A stretch of 64,000 nucleotides of DNA from Motilimonas pumila (GCF_003596335.1 NZ_QZCH01000013.1:1-64000), one strand, 5' to 3'. Shown: positions 49,196 through 58,775, counted from the stretch's first letter. Notes: generated by a model from the letters alone, not told the origin. Numbers and translations are program-made.

Positions 49196-50458
49196 TTATT
49201 TTTCTGCTGGATACTTATAGATAGCGTTTATCTCTTTGGCGATTATCTCAATGCCTTTGGTCACATCTCGTTGTGACTGTGAGTAATTCATTCGTATGCA
49301 CTCATGTGCGTGCGGCCAATCCTCTTCTAGTCCAGGGAAAAAGTAATGACCGGGTACTATTAACACCCCTTGTTGCTTGAGCCTTTGATAAAGCTCTTGG
49401 CTGCTAATGGGGAGTCCTTCAAACCATAACCATAAGAATATGGCGCCTTCGGGTTTGTGTATTTTAAAGCCAGGTACTTTAATCAGCGACTGCAACAGGT
49501 GCACAGCGTATTGGGCTCTTTGTTGATAAAAAGGACGTACAATATCTTTACTCATGGCAAGGATGGATTTGTCTTGAACGAAAGGAAGCGCTAATTCTGG
49601 ACCTATGCTTCCAGGAGAAAGAGCAATGATTCCTGATAGGTTAGTCATGGCTTGAATGGTTTTTTCATTAGCGATGACGATACCACAACGAGCACCAGGT
49701 AGACCAAGTTTCGATAAGCTTAAGCAAAGAATGATATTGTCATTCCAAATGGGCGTGACGTCTTCAAATATAATATTAGGGAAAGGTGTCCCATACGCAT
49801 TGTCGATTATCAGGGGGATGCCATTTTGCTTAGCAATAGCATCAAGCTTTATTACTTCATTATCGGTGATCACGTTACCGGTTGGGTTGGTCGGCCGAGA
49901 AACACAAATCAAGCCGATGTCATCGGTTACGTTTAGGTTTTCGAAGTCGACACGGTATTTAAATAAACCTTCACCAATATCCTCAATGTTGGGTTTGTTT
50001 GCGATAAACACATTTTCATCTAATGTTGCGTCTGCGTAGCCAATGTATTCCGGTGCGAGTGGAAACATGACCTTTTTGTGTTGCCCATTTTGCTGTTTAC
50101 CAGCGAACAAATTAAACAGATAGAAAAAAGCCGTTTGGCTACCGTTTGTCAGCGCAATGTTCTTACTGGAAATACCCCAACCATATAAGTCAGAAAATAA
50201 CGTCGCCAGAGCATTCAAAAAAGTGTCTTTGCCTTGTGGGCCATCATAATTTGAAAGAGCATTAATAAGCTCGCCAGACTCGTTCAATTGCTGCAGTTTA
50301 TCTTGGAATATTTGCTGAATTTCTGGAATCGCGGCTGGGTTGCCGCCACCCAGCATTAACACGTCATCGCCACCGCGAATACCATCGTTAAGGTCATCCA
50401 TTAATTGGGTGATACCCGAGTGTTGAGTGAATTTATTTCCAAAACTAGAAAACGACAT
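49196..50458 (-). CDS. avtA: Valine-pyruvate aminotransferase
   Basis: 420-residue PLP enzyme of aminotransferase class I/II; transfers amino groups between valine/alanine and pyruvate/2-ketoisovalerate. PLP lysine in LSLSKLGLPGARCG, NGSQTAFFY and SRPTNPTGN match AvtA. Divergent from udp across a 197-bp region that contains a parS-like site. Confidence 0.92.
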   Translation of the reverse strand: MSFSSFGNKFTQHSGITQLMDDLNDGIRGGDDVLMLGGGNPAAIPEIQQIFQDKLQQLNESGELINALSNYDGPQGKDTFLNALATLFSDLYGWGISSKNIALTNGSQTAFFYLFNLFAGKQQNGQHKKVMFPLAPEYIGYADATLDENVFIANKPNIEDIGEGLFKYRVDFENLNVTDDIGLICVSRPTNPTGNVITDNEVIKLDAIAKQNGIPLIIDNAYGTPFPNIIFEDVTPIWNDNIILCLSLSKLGLPGARCGIVIANEKTIQAMTNLSGIIALSPGSIGPELALPFVQDKSILAMSKDIVRPFYQQRAQYAVHLLQSLIKVPGFKIHKPEGAIFLWLWFEGLPISSQELYQRLKQQGVLIVPGHYFFPGLEEDWPHAHECIRMNYSQSQRDVTKGIEIIAKEINAIYKYPAEK

Positions 50459-50533
50459 AAATTTACCTGATTAGTCTGAGGATGCAAAATTAGACAGCGA
50501 AAGATAGCGGAAATGAAGCTGACTGTCGAACCA

Positions 50534-50549
50534 TGTTTCACGTGGAACC
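50534..50549. other. parS-like site 3
   Basis: TGTTTCACGTGGAACC fits the relaxed parS consensus NGTTNCACGTGNAACN at every fixed position, including the CACGTG core. Intergenic between avtA and udp. Confidence 0.6.
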
Positions 50550-50592
50550 AGCAAGATTGATTCAACACAAATAAAGTATAGATTAGCCCGAC

Positions 50593-50617
50593 AAGTGTGA
50601 GTTCGAGTATTACACTT
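50593..50617. promoter_or_regulatory. Candidate operator before udp
   Basis: Imperfect dyad with ends AAGTGTGA and TTACACTT, about 40-60 bp before udp. Position and size suit a CytR/CRP-type or other regulator, none confirmed. Confidence 0.35.
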
Positions 50618-50655
50618 TAATCAGACATTTAAGGTAACGATGAAAGGGCGAGCTT

Positions 50656-51417
50656 ATGACAAAAATGTTCCACTTGGGAGTCGAGAAACAAGATCTTGCG
50701 GGCGCAACATTGGCCATTATTCCTGGTGACCCTGGGCGTGTCGAAAAAATCGCCCAGTTGATGAGTGAGCCAACGTTTATTGCCAGTCATCGAGAGTTTA
50801 CATTGTATTTAGCCAGTATAGGTGAACACAAAGTGGTAGTGTGCTCCACCGGCATTGGTGGCCCATCAACGTCGATTGCCGTTGAAGAACTCGCACAGCT
50901 TGGCGTTACGAAGTTTTTACGGGTGGGGACTACTGGGGCGATTCAGCCGCACATTCGTGTGGGAGATATTATCGTAACCAATGGCGCGGTAAGGTTAGAC
51001 GGTGCAAGTCAGCACTTTGCTCCCATCGCTTATCCCGCGGTGGCCGATTTCCATTGCACAACTGCATTGGTTAATGCCGCTAATGCGACCGGTGGCGATG
51101 TTCATGTTGGCATCACAGCTTCAAGTGATACGTTTTATCCTGGCCAAGAGCGATATGATACTTACTCTGGTTACGTGAGAAAAACATTGCAAGGGGCGAT
51201 GACAGAGTGGCAGAAATTGCATGTGCTTAACTTTGAAATGGAATCTGCTACCTTGTTTACTATGTGTGCCAGTCTAGGCTTACAGGCAGGTTGTGTAGCC
51301 GGAGTGATTATTAATCGGAGCCAACAAGAAATTCCGAATGAAAGCCTTATCGCGGCGACGGAGAAAAAAGTCATTCAAGTTGTGGTGTCTGCGGCTAAGG
51401 CAATGCTACAAGGCTAA
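50656..51417 (+). CDS. udp: Uridine phosphorylase
   Basis: 253 aa, phosphorolysis of uridine to uracil and ribose-1-phosphate. Family motifs at the N-terminus ([26 protein letters not shown]), the substrate loop [14 protein letters not shown] and the purine/uridine phosphorylase segment [13 protein letters not shown] are present. A Shine-Dalgarno AAAGGG precedes the ATG. Single gene with its own terminator. Confidence 0.93.
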   Translation: MTKMFHLGVEKQDLAGATLAIIPGDPGRVEKIAQLMSEPTFIASHREFTLYLASIGEHKVVVCSTGIGGPSTSIAVEELAQLGVTKFLRVGTTGAIQPHIRVGDIIVTNGAVRLDGASQHFAPIAYPAVADFHCTTALVNAANATGGDVHVGITASSDTFYPGQERYDTYSGYVRKTLQGAMTEWQKLHVLNFEMESATLFTMCASLGLQAGCVAGVIINRSQQEIPNESLIAATEKKVIQVVVSAAKAMLQG

Positions 51418-51465
51418 TTCAGTTGTTTAGTTTTCGCACTTATTAAGTGGGACTCACTGAGAAAT

Positions 51466-51499
51466 AAGACAGGCTATGCTGGTAGCCTGTCTTACTTTT
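51466..51499 (+). terminator. Terminator after udp
   Basis: Stem AAGACAGGCTA (51466-51476) with TAGCCTGTCTT (51483-51493), six-base loop, then ACTTTT. Confidence 0.8.
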
Positions 51500-52170
51500 C
51501 ACAGCATGAATATGGCGGGTTACCTGCGGATTACTGGCGTTTATTTACGCTTGCTGAGGCTGAGTTTTAAGCGCAGAGAAACTGATCATGCGTGAGTGAG
51601 CCATAACACCTGCAAACGAGCATGATTACTAGCAGGCTCTTTGCGTAATAATTACCAAGCTTTTCCTCTACCTGCCAACCAATAACTTACTAAACGGTAT
51701 CACTGATAAACCAAGCTACACAGCATTTATGAAGATGAATTATCTGATTAGGCAAACGAGCGAGCGTTCATTTTTAATGCCACTGACAAGATAGCCTATG
51801 TCTATCAATCTGTTTTGCGCTGTTCTGTGTCAATTAATTCCCCCTAATAAGCCTTGTCCCACTCACATTTAATGCAGAGCATAAAGCCTGTGCTTGCTTT
51901 AGGTTGGTATGCTCAAACGAACGTATCCAAATAATTTTGAGAACTTTCACCGGGTTTTTTACACATAAAAATCCACGGCTGCGACTAAGTATGCAACTTA
52001 AGTCATAACTGATTGGCTAAGCATAGTAAGTCGTATTTCAAACACAAGGCGTGTAGGTGATAGGTTTGTGGAAACTTTTCAAATGAAACGTGGTGGTTTG
52101 ATACGGTCAATAAGCTAAGTGCTTGGCTTGCGAGTGGCAGTCAATGGCAGGTCATTATTGTTCGCAAAGA
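51500..52170. other. Gene-free region
   Basis: No intact gene, RNA gene or repeat recognised. A protein-like fragment without a start (ETWWFDTVNKLSAWLASGSQ) reads on the plus strand from about 52090 and continues into the promoter of the next gene, so it may be a remnant. Confidence 0.35.
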
Positions 52171-52223
52171 ATATGTCATATTATGTCTTGACATAAATTT
52201 GACCATGAGACATATTATGTCTC
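52171..52223 (+). promoter_or_regulatory. Repressible promoter with repeated palindrome
   Basis: A perfect TTGACA (52188-52193) is followed 17-19 bp later by a -10 (CATATT or TATTAT) inside a perfect 17-bp palindrome, GAGACATATTATGTCTC (52207-52223). CATATTATGTCT also occurs upstream at 52177-52188, so two copies of the same site flank or cover the promoter. Confidence 0.65.
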
Positions 52224-52251
52224 GTACCCAATCAATAGCAAAGGAAGCCAA

Positions 52252-52518
52252 ATGAAAACTTACTTGTTTCTTGTTTCAGAAGATAAAGTTCTTATTCACT
52301 TAGACCCAAACAGTGACACTTTACTTGCCGAAAAAGAACAGTTAGTAAGCCAAGGTTTTGAAGTACTTGATTACATCGCGGCGGAGAATCTAGAAGCCGC
52401 TTATGAAATGGCGAAGCAGCCAAACTTACATGCGGTGGAGCAATACACTCAGTCAAACTTCTTCTGCTACATTGTCGATGCTTTAGTTAGCCTCCTAAGA
52501 GGCCTGCGTTATAGCTAA
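52252..52518 (+). CDS. Small acidic protein of unknown function
   Basis: 88 aa, AAGGAAG Shine-Dalgarno. The first 70 residues are acidic and helix/strand-mixed (LEAAYEMAKQPN), ending with a hydrophobic stretch (NFFCYIVDALVSLLRGLRYS). No signal peptide. Not recognised. Tight control by the promoter with duplicated operator upstream suggests it responds to a specific signal. The next gene downstream, a broken exported protein, is 65 bp away in the same direction. Confidence 0.75.
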   Translation: MKTYLFLVSEDKVLIHLDPNSDTLLAEKEQLVSQGFEVLDYIAAENLEAAYEMAKQPNLHAVEQYTQSNFFCYIVDALVSLLRGLRYS

Positions 52519-52583
52519 GAAACCGCCACGGCGAGTGGCTAGATGATTAATTTTTGCGGGTCGCATTTATTAAGGATACGAGC

Positions 52584-53052
52584 ATGAATATGAAAAGCAT
52601 CGCGGCACTTGTATTAACAAGTACTATCGCCTTCACAGCGTCTGCAGAGCCAAATAAATTACATGGGGCGTGGCAGTGTAGCATTGCCTATCTCTTGGCT
52701 TGATTCTGTGACCATCTTGTATCCAAATGGTAATTTAAGCGCGCCGGCAAACACCAGTACATGGGTAAAAAACAAAGAGTTTGAATACGATTTATACCTC
52801 AATGGTAAATGGTCATTTGATGGCAAGATTATCACAACGGGAATTGAGCATATTGAAGTTGTAGCCAAAAATGCGGCACTGGAAAGTGATCTTGCAACTA
52901 TCAGGCATCGGCTTAATCAGCCTGAAATGCTGCATCATCAAGATGAGTCATTGGTATTGAATGATGCACTGTTAACAACGAAAGATAAGGAAGGCGAGAT
53001 TACTTCTTGCAGGCGAGTGTTATCGGCAGCCCGTTTACGAGACGCAAGTTAA
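52584..53052 (+). pseudogene. Frameshifted exported protein gene
   Basis: ATG 52584 with AAGGA Shine-Dalgarno opens a good signal peptide (SIAALVLTSTIAFTASA) followed by NKLHGAWQC, but this frame stops at 52701-52703. The protein continues in the +1 frame (open from 52663) with SWLDSVTILYPNGNL, YDLYLNGKWSFDGK and a long C-terminal part. The two parts together resemble a small secreted beta-rich protein starting with H-G-x-W-x-C. One extra or two missing bases near 52670-52700 would repair it, so this is a pseudogene or an assembly error. Confidence 0.75.
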
Positions 53053-53317
53053 CAGCAGGGTAACCGCAAGAATTTTTTAAGCATTGAGCTGAGTTTTCTT
53101 AGATGATTATGTGCCGCAAAGACGCGGCAGTTAAACTAAGTCATCATGAGTTATTTCATGGCGCTTCGAATAAGGAAACGCCACTTATCTCACTTGTTGT
53201 TTGAAAATCAAACATACGTGCTCTTACCCTGAGGCTAACAGCCGCTGATCGTTAGATTTGGAGACACAGTTCAGTCTGTGTCAGTTGTATATGATTGAAA
53301 CTAGCGGATAGCGCCGC

Positions 53318-54319
53318 TTAAAGCGGCGACAGTAAAATCAGGCCATAACCTGAAAACAACCCGAGTAGCAGGTAACCAGATTTGCGGTGCATTACCACTT
53401 TGGTTTTTGCTCTGGCTTGTTTTCGCTGGCGTAATAACGGCCAATAAAAACTGACCCCAAGCGCCAATGTTAAAATAACCATGGCGGGTATATCCCGCTG
53501 CAATACTTGTTCACTGACTTGTAAACCGTCTCCCAGCAAACCAGGCAATGCAATAACCCCTAAGATATTAAACAAGTTAGAGCCGATCACGGTCGCAAAG
53601 GCAATATCATGATGGCCTCGGCGTACCGCTGCTAATGCCGCCGCTAACTCAGGTAAACTGGTACCAAATGCCACCACAGTTAACCCTATCGTCAGTTCAT
53701 CAATACCTAGCCCTCGTGCCACGCCTACGCCACCATGTACCATCATATTGGCGCCAACAAGGAGTAACACCAGCATCATGAGTGTTTCTAGTATCGCTCG
53801 GTGCTTATTCATGTCGAGAATATCGACTTCCTCACTGATATCTTGCTGTTGCTTACTCATCATGTTGGCAAGATAAACGCCATAAGCACACAAACCGGCT
53901 AGGAGAATGAGAGCATCGAAAAAGCTTAATACTTGGTTCTTCATCAGCCCAGCGCACAGTAACACTGCCAATAACAGAAAAGGAAATTGCCGATATAAAT
54001 AGTTTTGGTGCACTGAAAGCGGGGCCATTAAGGCGCAGCAACCCAGTACCAAGCCGATATTAATGATGTTTGAGCCTAAGCCGTTACCGACTGCTAAGCC
54101 TTCTGCACCGTTAAGTGCGGCCATGGCGCTTACAATTAACTCGGGCGCTGAAGTGCCAAAAGCAATGACGGTAATGCCAATAAATAGCATGGAAACGCCG
54201 CATTGTTTGGCGAGGGTCGCGGCAACGGCTAATAGGCGGTCGGCACTGTAGCTGAGGATAATAAAGCCAGCAGCTAAGGTGATAATTGAAACGAGTACAG
54301 CATTCATTGGGGTAACCAT
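53318..54319 (-). CDS. Calcium/sodium antiporter, CaCA family (YrbG-like)
   Basis: 333 aa, ten TM helices in two inverted repeats. Both alpha-repeat signatures are present: GTSAPELIVSAMAALNG and GTSLPELAAALAAVRRG, each with GNxxGSNIxN-type follow-up. It exchanges cations such as Ca2+ for Na+ or H+ across the inner membrane. Start at 54319; an internal ATG four codons on is an alternative. Convergent or isolated from neighbours by about 200 bp. Confidence 0.9.
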   Translation of the reverse strand: MVTPMNAVLVSIITLAAGFIILSYSADRLLAVAATLAKQCGVSMLFIGITVIAFGTSAPELIVSAMAALNGAEGLAVGNGLGSNIINIGLVLGCCALMAPLSVHQNYLYRQFPFLLLAVLLCAGLMKNQVLSFFDALILLAGLCAYGVYLANMMSKQQQDISEEVDILDMNKHRAILETLMMLVLLLVGANMMVHGGVGVARGLGIDELTIGLTVVAFGTSLPELAAALAAVRRGHHDIAFATVIGSNLFNILGVIALPGLLGDGLQVSEQVLQRDIPAMVILTLALGVSFYWPLLRQRKQARAKTKVVMHRKSGYLLLGLFSGYGLILLSPL

Positions 54320-54532
54320 TACGAGGGATTAACAACGAGTGATCAATGGCCATCCCTCGATTATTGGCGATTGATTCACTCGAGTCTCGTCAGGTTGAAC
54401 GGGTCAACTGCTAATACCATGGCAGGGCCAAGAATGTTGATATTAGCTTTCGCTTGTCTGGTGCGAAACGACTACTCCCTCGAAAGTAGCGTTATTGTAT
54501 GCGCCTTACCGGGCTTGTCAAACACCTTGTTG

Positions 54533-54868
54533 CTACTTACCGCTATTGCGGTAACTTTTTTGGTACTTAAATGCCGTGATGCATTCGGGCAAATCGTAGA
54601 ACAAGGCGGCTTGCTGGCCTGACTTTTCGCCAAAGTCGCGATGATAACGTTGACAATATTCAGGATCGCGGCGCCTACGCTCAACACAATCGTCGATTTC
54701 AGCTTGCCGCAAAGGTGCGATTTTATTTTCTCTTGCTCGTTGGCATGCTAAGTCTAACGTTTGTTGCTTTTGAGCTCGGTCTTGTGGCGAGTTATTGTGC
54801 GCGTGCAACCCAGGTGAAGCCGCGCCGGTGATCGTGAATAGGAAGAGGGTAAATATGTATTTATTCAC
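54533..54868 (-). CDS. Small exported protein, unknown
   Basis: 111 aa starting with GTG 54868 whose start overlaps the end of the upstream DUF389 gene (GTGAATAA), implying coupling. Signal peptide (YIFTLFLFTITGAAS), then a charged Arg/Glu/Gln-rich chain with four Cys (DLACQR, DDCVER, EYCQRY, PECIT) that look like two disulfides. Not recognised. Its link with the DUF389 gene suggests a shared role at the envelope. Confidence 0.7.
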   Translation of the reverse strand: MNKYIFTLFLFTITGAASPGLHAHNNSPQDRAQKQQTLDLACQRARENKIAPLRQAEIDDCVERRRRDPEYCQRYHRDFGEKSGQQAALFYDLPECITAFKYQKSYRNSGK

Positions 54869-56723
54869 GGCGGATCACCACTTGTGCTTCCATGATGACA
54901 GGCTCTCTTAACTTGGCTTCTATTTCGTCTTTGATGGTGTCTAAGTCAAAGCCCGTGAGCGCAGCAGGTGTGACAATTTCCAGTGATAACTCTAAAGGCC
55001 CCACGGCCCGGGCACTGACATGACGCAAGGTCACGCTGCCAATTTGTTTGCCTTCCAAGTATTTGATGACTTTGGCTTCGTCTGATAATCGCATAAAACT
55101 GATAACCAAAGGAATGCTCACTATCGCCACCGCCATGGTCGCTAAGCTGATGCCTTTTTTGGCTCGAGTAAAAGGCGCAAAACCTAGGGCCAAGAAGGTA
55201 ATTGAAGCTGCTAACACTATGCCCGCTAAGTTGGTAAGAAATAGCAGTAATGCCCCCCAGGCTACGTGTAAATCAAGCCAGCCTAAGCCTATCCCCGTAA
55301 CGGCAAGTGGGGGCACCAGAGCCACGGCGATGGCGACGCCCGCTAAGCTTTTGGCAGCGTCGATTCGCGCGTGTGCATAGGCGCCGGCAATGCCAGAAAT
55401 TACGGCAACGCCTAAATCTAATAGGCTGGGGCTCAGGCGCGCTTGGATCTCTGGCGTGACAATCTCCATCGGCATGACAAAGCTGGCAAAAGAGGCAAAC
55501 CCAAGCGCCATGCATAGGCCGGTAAGCAAGGTTTTACTGCTGGCGTGTAACAGCGACGGGTCTTGCCGAGTAAGGGCCATCGCCAGAGAAATAATCGGTG
55601 CCATCAGTGGTGCTAAAATCATTGCGCCGATAATCACCGGGGCTGAACTGGCGTATAAACCAATACTGGCCAACAGCGTCGACAATACCATTAAAGTGAG
55701 AAATGCAGGCGATGCTTTGGCGTTTTCTCGCAGCAGCTGATACAGCTCTTTGAACTCGTCTGTTGCGGCGTGTGCAATTACAGGCAAGGGTTTGCCCACC
55801 ATGGCACCGATGGCTTCACCTGCTGGCATGTGCGATGTTTTACGACTCTCTTTACTGCTGCTGGTGCTTTCTTCTATTGGCAGGCTTTCTCCGACCAATA
55901 AGTTGAGTGATTTTGGCTCTGTGTCTAATACCAAGGCTTCGGCGTTTTGCGGTTCTCCATCATGGGTGTAATCCAGTGCGCTGGCACCACTAATGGTAAG
56001 GGTTTTGGTTTTTATCAGACCCAAAAACTCGGGTTGTTTCATTTCGCGGCGAAATGGCGCGGTAATAAAAAAGCGAAATAACTCCATGATGCTGCGCGGC
56101 GCTAAGATCATGGCGTGACACATGCCATCATTAATGTGGCTATTAGGTAAGATGTTTCGTGAAAGTGAGGTGCCGTGAGCATGCTCTAAAGCCACTACGC
56201 CAATGGCCGCGGTGGTCACTGTGCTTTCATTGGCTGTGGTAAAGCTCAGCTTTTTCGGCATAAAGTCTTTGACGTTGCAAATATTGTCCCACAATTTACT
56301 GACCTTCTCAGACCAATTTTGTGCTTGGCCGCCAGGTCGTAAGCTAAAACCATGGCCTAATACTGCCGAGCCTAATAGTACTTTGTTGTTGCAACGTAAA
56401 ACGTCCACTTTTTTAGCGCTAGCTAATTCGGCGGCTTCAATGGCTTTTTGTAAATTGGCTTGCAAGCAAAATCCGCGTCTTGCGTAGCGAGCATCGGGGT
56501 GGGGCAATATGGCTAATTGCCATTGATGTGATACTGCCGCTTCTATGATCTCACCTGCGTGCTCATCGGCAACGTAAGCGTACACTTTGCTTTCAGGGGG
56601 TAAATCACAAGGCGTACTGGATTCCCATAAGGTGGGCATCACGGTATCAGAAAATAACGGCATGACTTTGTTAGTCACTTCTTCTTTGCTGTCTTCAGTA
56701 AATAATAAAAAACTGTCGGCCAT
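54861..56723 (-). CDS. DUF389/TIGR00341 membrane protein with lipid-kinase-like N-terminus
   Basis: 620 aa. Residues about 1-300 resemble the diacylglycerol-kinase/LCB5 fold (segments HDGEPQNAEALVLDTEPKSL and GDxL-type loops), though no GGDG nucleotide motif was found, so it may be non-catalytic. From about 325 the DUF389 core (FKELYQLLRENAKASPAFL..GLYASSAPVIIGAMILAPLM) has about six TM helices followed by a cytoplasmic C-terminal domain. Function unknown. First of two coupled genes. Confidence 0.82.
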   Translation of the reverse strand: MADSFLLFTEDSKEEVTNKVMPLFSDTVMPTLWESSTPCDLPPESKVYAYVADEHAGEIIEAAVSHQWQLAILPHPDARYARRGFCLQANLQKAIEAAELASAKKVDVLRCNNKVLLGSAVLGHGFSLRPGGQAQNWSEKVSKLWDNICNVKDFMPKKLSFTTANESTVTTAAIGVVALEHAHGTSLSRNILPNSHINDGMCHAMILAPRSIMELFRFFITAPFRREMKQPEFLGLIKTKTLTISGASALDYTHDGEPQNAEALVLDTEPKSLNLLVGESLPIEESTSSSKESRKTSHMPAGEAIGAMVGKPLPVIAHAATDEFKELYQLLRENAKASPAFLTLMVLSTLLASIGLYASSAPVIIGAMILAPLMAPIISLAMALTRQDPSLLHASSKTLLTGLCMALGFASFASFVMPMEIVTPEIQARLSPSLLDLGVAVISGIAGAYAHARIDAAKSLAGVAIAVALVPPLAVTGIGLGWLDLHVAWGALLLFLTNLAGIVLAASITFLALGFAPFTRAKKGISLATMAVAIVSIPLVISFMRLSDEAKVIKYLEGKQIGSVTLRHVSARAVGPLELSLEIVTPAALTGFDLDTIKDEIEAKLREPVIMEAQVVIRRE

Positions 56724-56884
56724 TGTTTGTCTCTGTGTTGCGTTAACGTAACTAAGGGTTGTCTATAACAGTAGCAGCGCGGCTTTGGCGCTGCTGTGAG
56801 TTTTTGTGACTATTTATGAATTATCAGCGTGTTACTGAAACATTGTTTACATGGTGAGCAGCTGTGCTGAATGACTTGTAGTAC

Positions 56885-57358
56885 TTACACGAGTGTGAGC
56901 ATGTGCTCAGCGCTAGATGCTTGAAACGCCTTAGGAGGTTCAATTTCTAAGGCGGTGATCTCACCATTGGTGACAACCATGGCGAAGCGGGTTGCTCGCA
57001 AGCCGCCAAATTTCCCTGTGTCTTTGGCTAAGCCAAGGGCCTGACAAAAACTGCCGTCGCCATCGGCCAACATGTCTATTTCATTGGCATTTTGCGCCTC
57101 GCCCCAAGCTTGCATGACAAACGCATCGTTTACAGACAAGCAAATAATTCTGTCGATGCCTTTGGCTTTGAATTGGTCTGCGAGTACTACATAACCCGGT
57201 AGGTGGGCTTCTGAACAGGTAGGTGTGAATGCACCGGGTACTGCAAAAAGCACGACGGTTTGTTGTTGGAATAAATCGTCAGTGCTGACTTGTACCATGC
57301 CATCTGCTTGTAATACAGAAAACGTATGGGCCGGGATTTGATCGCCAATGTTAATCAT
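56885..57358 (-). CDS. Peroxiredoxin, Prx5 type
   Basis: 157 aa thiol peroxidase of the AhpE/Prx5 subgroup. Peroxidatic Cys in VPGAFTPTCSEAHLPGY with the T-x-x-C motif; no resolving Cys is obvious in the usual site, so reduction by glutaredoxin or thioredoxin is likely. Cytosolic. Single gene. Confidence 0.93.
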   Translation of the reverse strand: MINIGDQIPAHTFSVLQADGMVQVSTDDLFQQQTVVLFAVPGAFTPTCSEAHLPGYVVLADQFKAKGIDRIICLSVNDAFVMQAWGEAQNANEIDMLADGDGSFCQALGLAKDTGKFGGLRATRFAMVVTNGEITALEIEPPKAFQASSAEHMLTLV

Positions 57359-57524
57359 GGTCGCTCCTTTAAGGGGGAATAAACGTCACCATTGTAGTTG
57401 ACTATGGCCTTTTGAGGTGAGTTTTGAGGTTAAATATAATGGCAAAACACAGGTTAAAAAATTGCAATATCAATAAGATGATTCATAGTAACCAGCATCT
57501 AAGCGCAACCAAAGAACTCTATCT

Positions 57525-58319
57525 ATGCAAGCAGTAATAGACATCACGTGGTGGCAGTTAGGACTGTTTCTGACCACGCTTATCATCCCTTTGAGTATCA
57601 ATAGCTGGCTTGGCCTTAAACTGCACAAAGAGTTTTTATTGGCCGCGGGCCGCATGGTGCTACAGTTAATATTGGTAGGCCTTTACTTGGCATACTTATT
57701 TGAGTTGAACAGCTTGCTGGTGAACGCTTTGTGGCTGTTGATCATGTTGTTGATTGGCGCCAGTGCTATCGTGTCAAAAGCACATTTGCCGCGACGTTGG
57801 GTTTATGGGCCGGTCCTTACCGGTTTGACGTTGGCCTTATTGCCTTTGCTGGCCTTGCTATTATTTGCATTGTTGCAGCCAACTCCGTGGTTTAGCGCGC
57901 AGTATTTAATTCCATTAGCTGGCATGCTGTTGGGCAACAGTTTAAGTGGCAACATTGTGGCTTTGCAGCGACTTAATTCGGCATTTCAAGATAAATTTGC
58001 TGAGTATGAAGCAGCATTGGCTTTGGGCGCAACCCCAAAGCAAGCGGCCCAAGGCTTTGTGCAACAAGCGTTGCAACAAGCTCAAGCTCCCATTATTGCG
58101 TCGATGGCAACTACAGGTTTGGTGACCTTGCCGGGAATGATGACAGGCCAAATACTGGGTGGCACAGACCCCATGATAGCGATTAAGTATCAGCTCGTTA
58201 TCTTGGTTGCGATTGCTGTCATGCTAGTTACATCTGTCGCCATTACTTTACTGTTAACCTTAGCCAGTGTGCTTGGGCCCACAGGGCAAGTAAAACTCTC
58301 ACTTAAATCAGCAAACTAG
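57525..58319 (+). CDS. ABC permease, FetB/UPF0014 family
   Basis: 264 aa, 6-7 TM helices. Family segments RMVLQLILVGLYLAYLF, LIPLAGMLLGNSLSGN and SMATTGLVTLPGMMTGQILGG match the FetB iron-export permease. The usual partner ATPase FetA is not adjacent; the next gene encodes an unrelated small protein. Iron efflux or related metal transport is inferred from family. Confidence 0.82.
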   Translation: MQAVIDITWWQLGLFLTTLIIPLSINSWLGLKLHKEFLLAAGRMVLQLILVGLYLAYLFELNSLLVNALWLLIMLLIGASAIVSKAHLPRRWVYGPVLTGLTLALLPLLALLLFALLQPTPWFSAQYLIPLAGMLLGNSLSGNIVALQRLNSAFQDKFAEYEAALALGATPKQAAQGFVQQALQQAQAPIIASMATTGLVTLPGMMTGQILGGTDPMIAIKYQLVILVAIAVMLVTSVAITLLLTLASVLGPTGQVKLSLKSAN

Positions 58320-58345
58320 ACTGAAAAAATAATAAGGAGCGTAGC

Positions 58346-58657
58346 ATGACGGATAAACAACAGTCTTTTAATGAGGTGATGGACCAATTAGGAATATTGG
58401 ATGAAGCCACTAAAGGTGAAATGAAAGAGGGCGCAATTTCAGTGCATTCTGTCAATAACTTACAGGCGGTACTTTTGAGTGTTTCAGATGGCTTGGTTGA
58501 TCCTAAACCTGCCGACTTCCTCAAGGCTTGTAGCCGTATTCAGCAAGCAGTGTTACTCAACAGTGCCAATAACCCTAAGCCAGAAGAAGTGTTGCTCAAT
58601 GCTTTTAACGGCAAAACGCCCGCTGAGATTGTTGCCAATAGTAAGGTGCTTGATTAA
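58346..58657 (+). CDS. Hypothetical protein, 103 aa
   Basis: Soluble helical protein; the Shine-Dalgarno AAGGAG precedes ATG 58346 and it is 26 bp after the permease gene, so the two are probably cotranscribed. Not recognised. No signal peptide or membrane helix. Confidence 0.65.
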   Translation: MTDKQQSFNEVMDQLGILDEATKGEMKEGAISVHSVNNLQAVLLSVSDGLVDPKPADFLKACSRIQQAVLLNSANNPKPEEVLLNAFNGKTPAEIVANSKVLD

Positions 58658-58688
58658 TTCTTACACACTTTACTAACATTCTGCTTTT

Positions 58689-58726
58689 ACTGGATTAAAT
58701 GTTTCACATGAAACATTTAATCCAGT
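58689..58726. other. parS-like site 4 in a perfect 38-bp palindrome
   Basis: Two 18-base arms (ACTGGATTAAATGTTTCA and its complement) surround CA. At its centre (58700-58715) is TGTTTCACATGAAACA, one base from parS TGTTTCACGTGAAACA. No T-run follows, so it is not a normal terminator, although it lies between convergent genes. Confidence 0.55.
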
Positions 58727-58775
58727 TTGCTCAGGTTATACCGCAGCAATTACTCATCTGCTTTTGCTCACTCAA

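Noticed and set aside
50660..50676. Fifth parS-like half-site at the udp start
   Set aside because: Only TGTTCCAC is present; the second arm is not.
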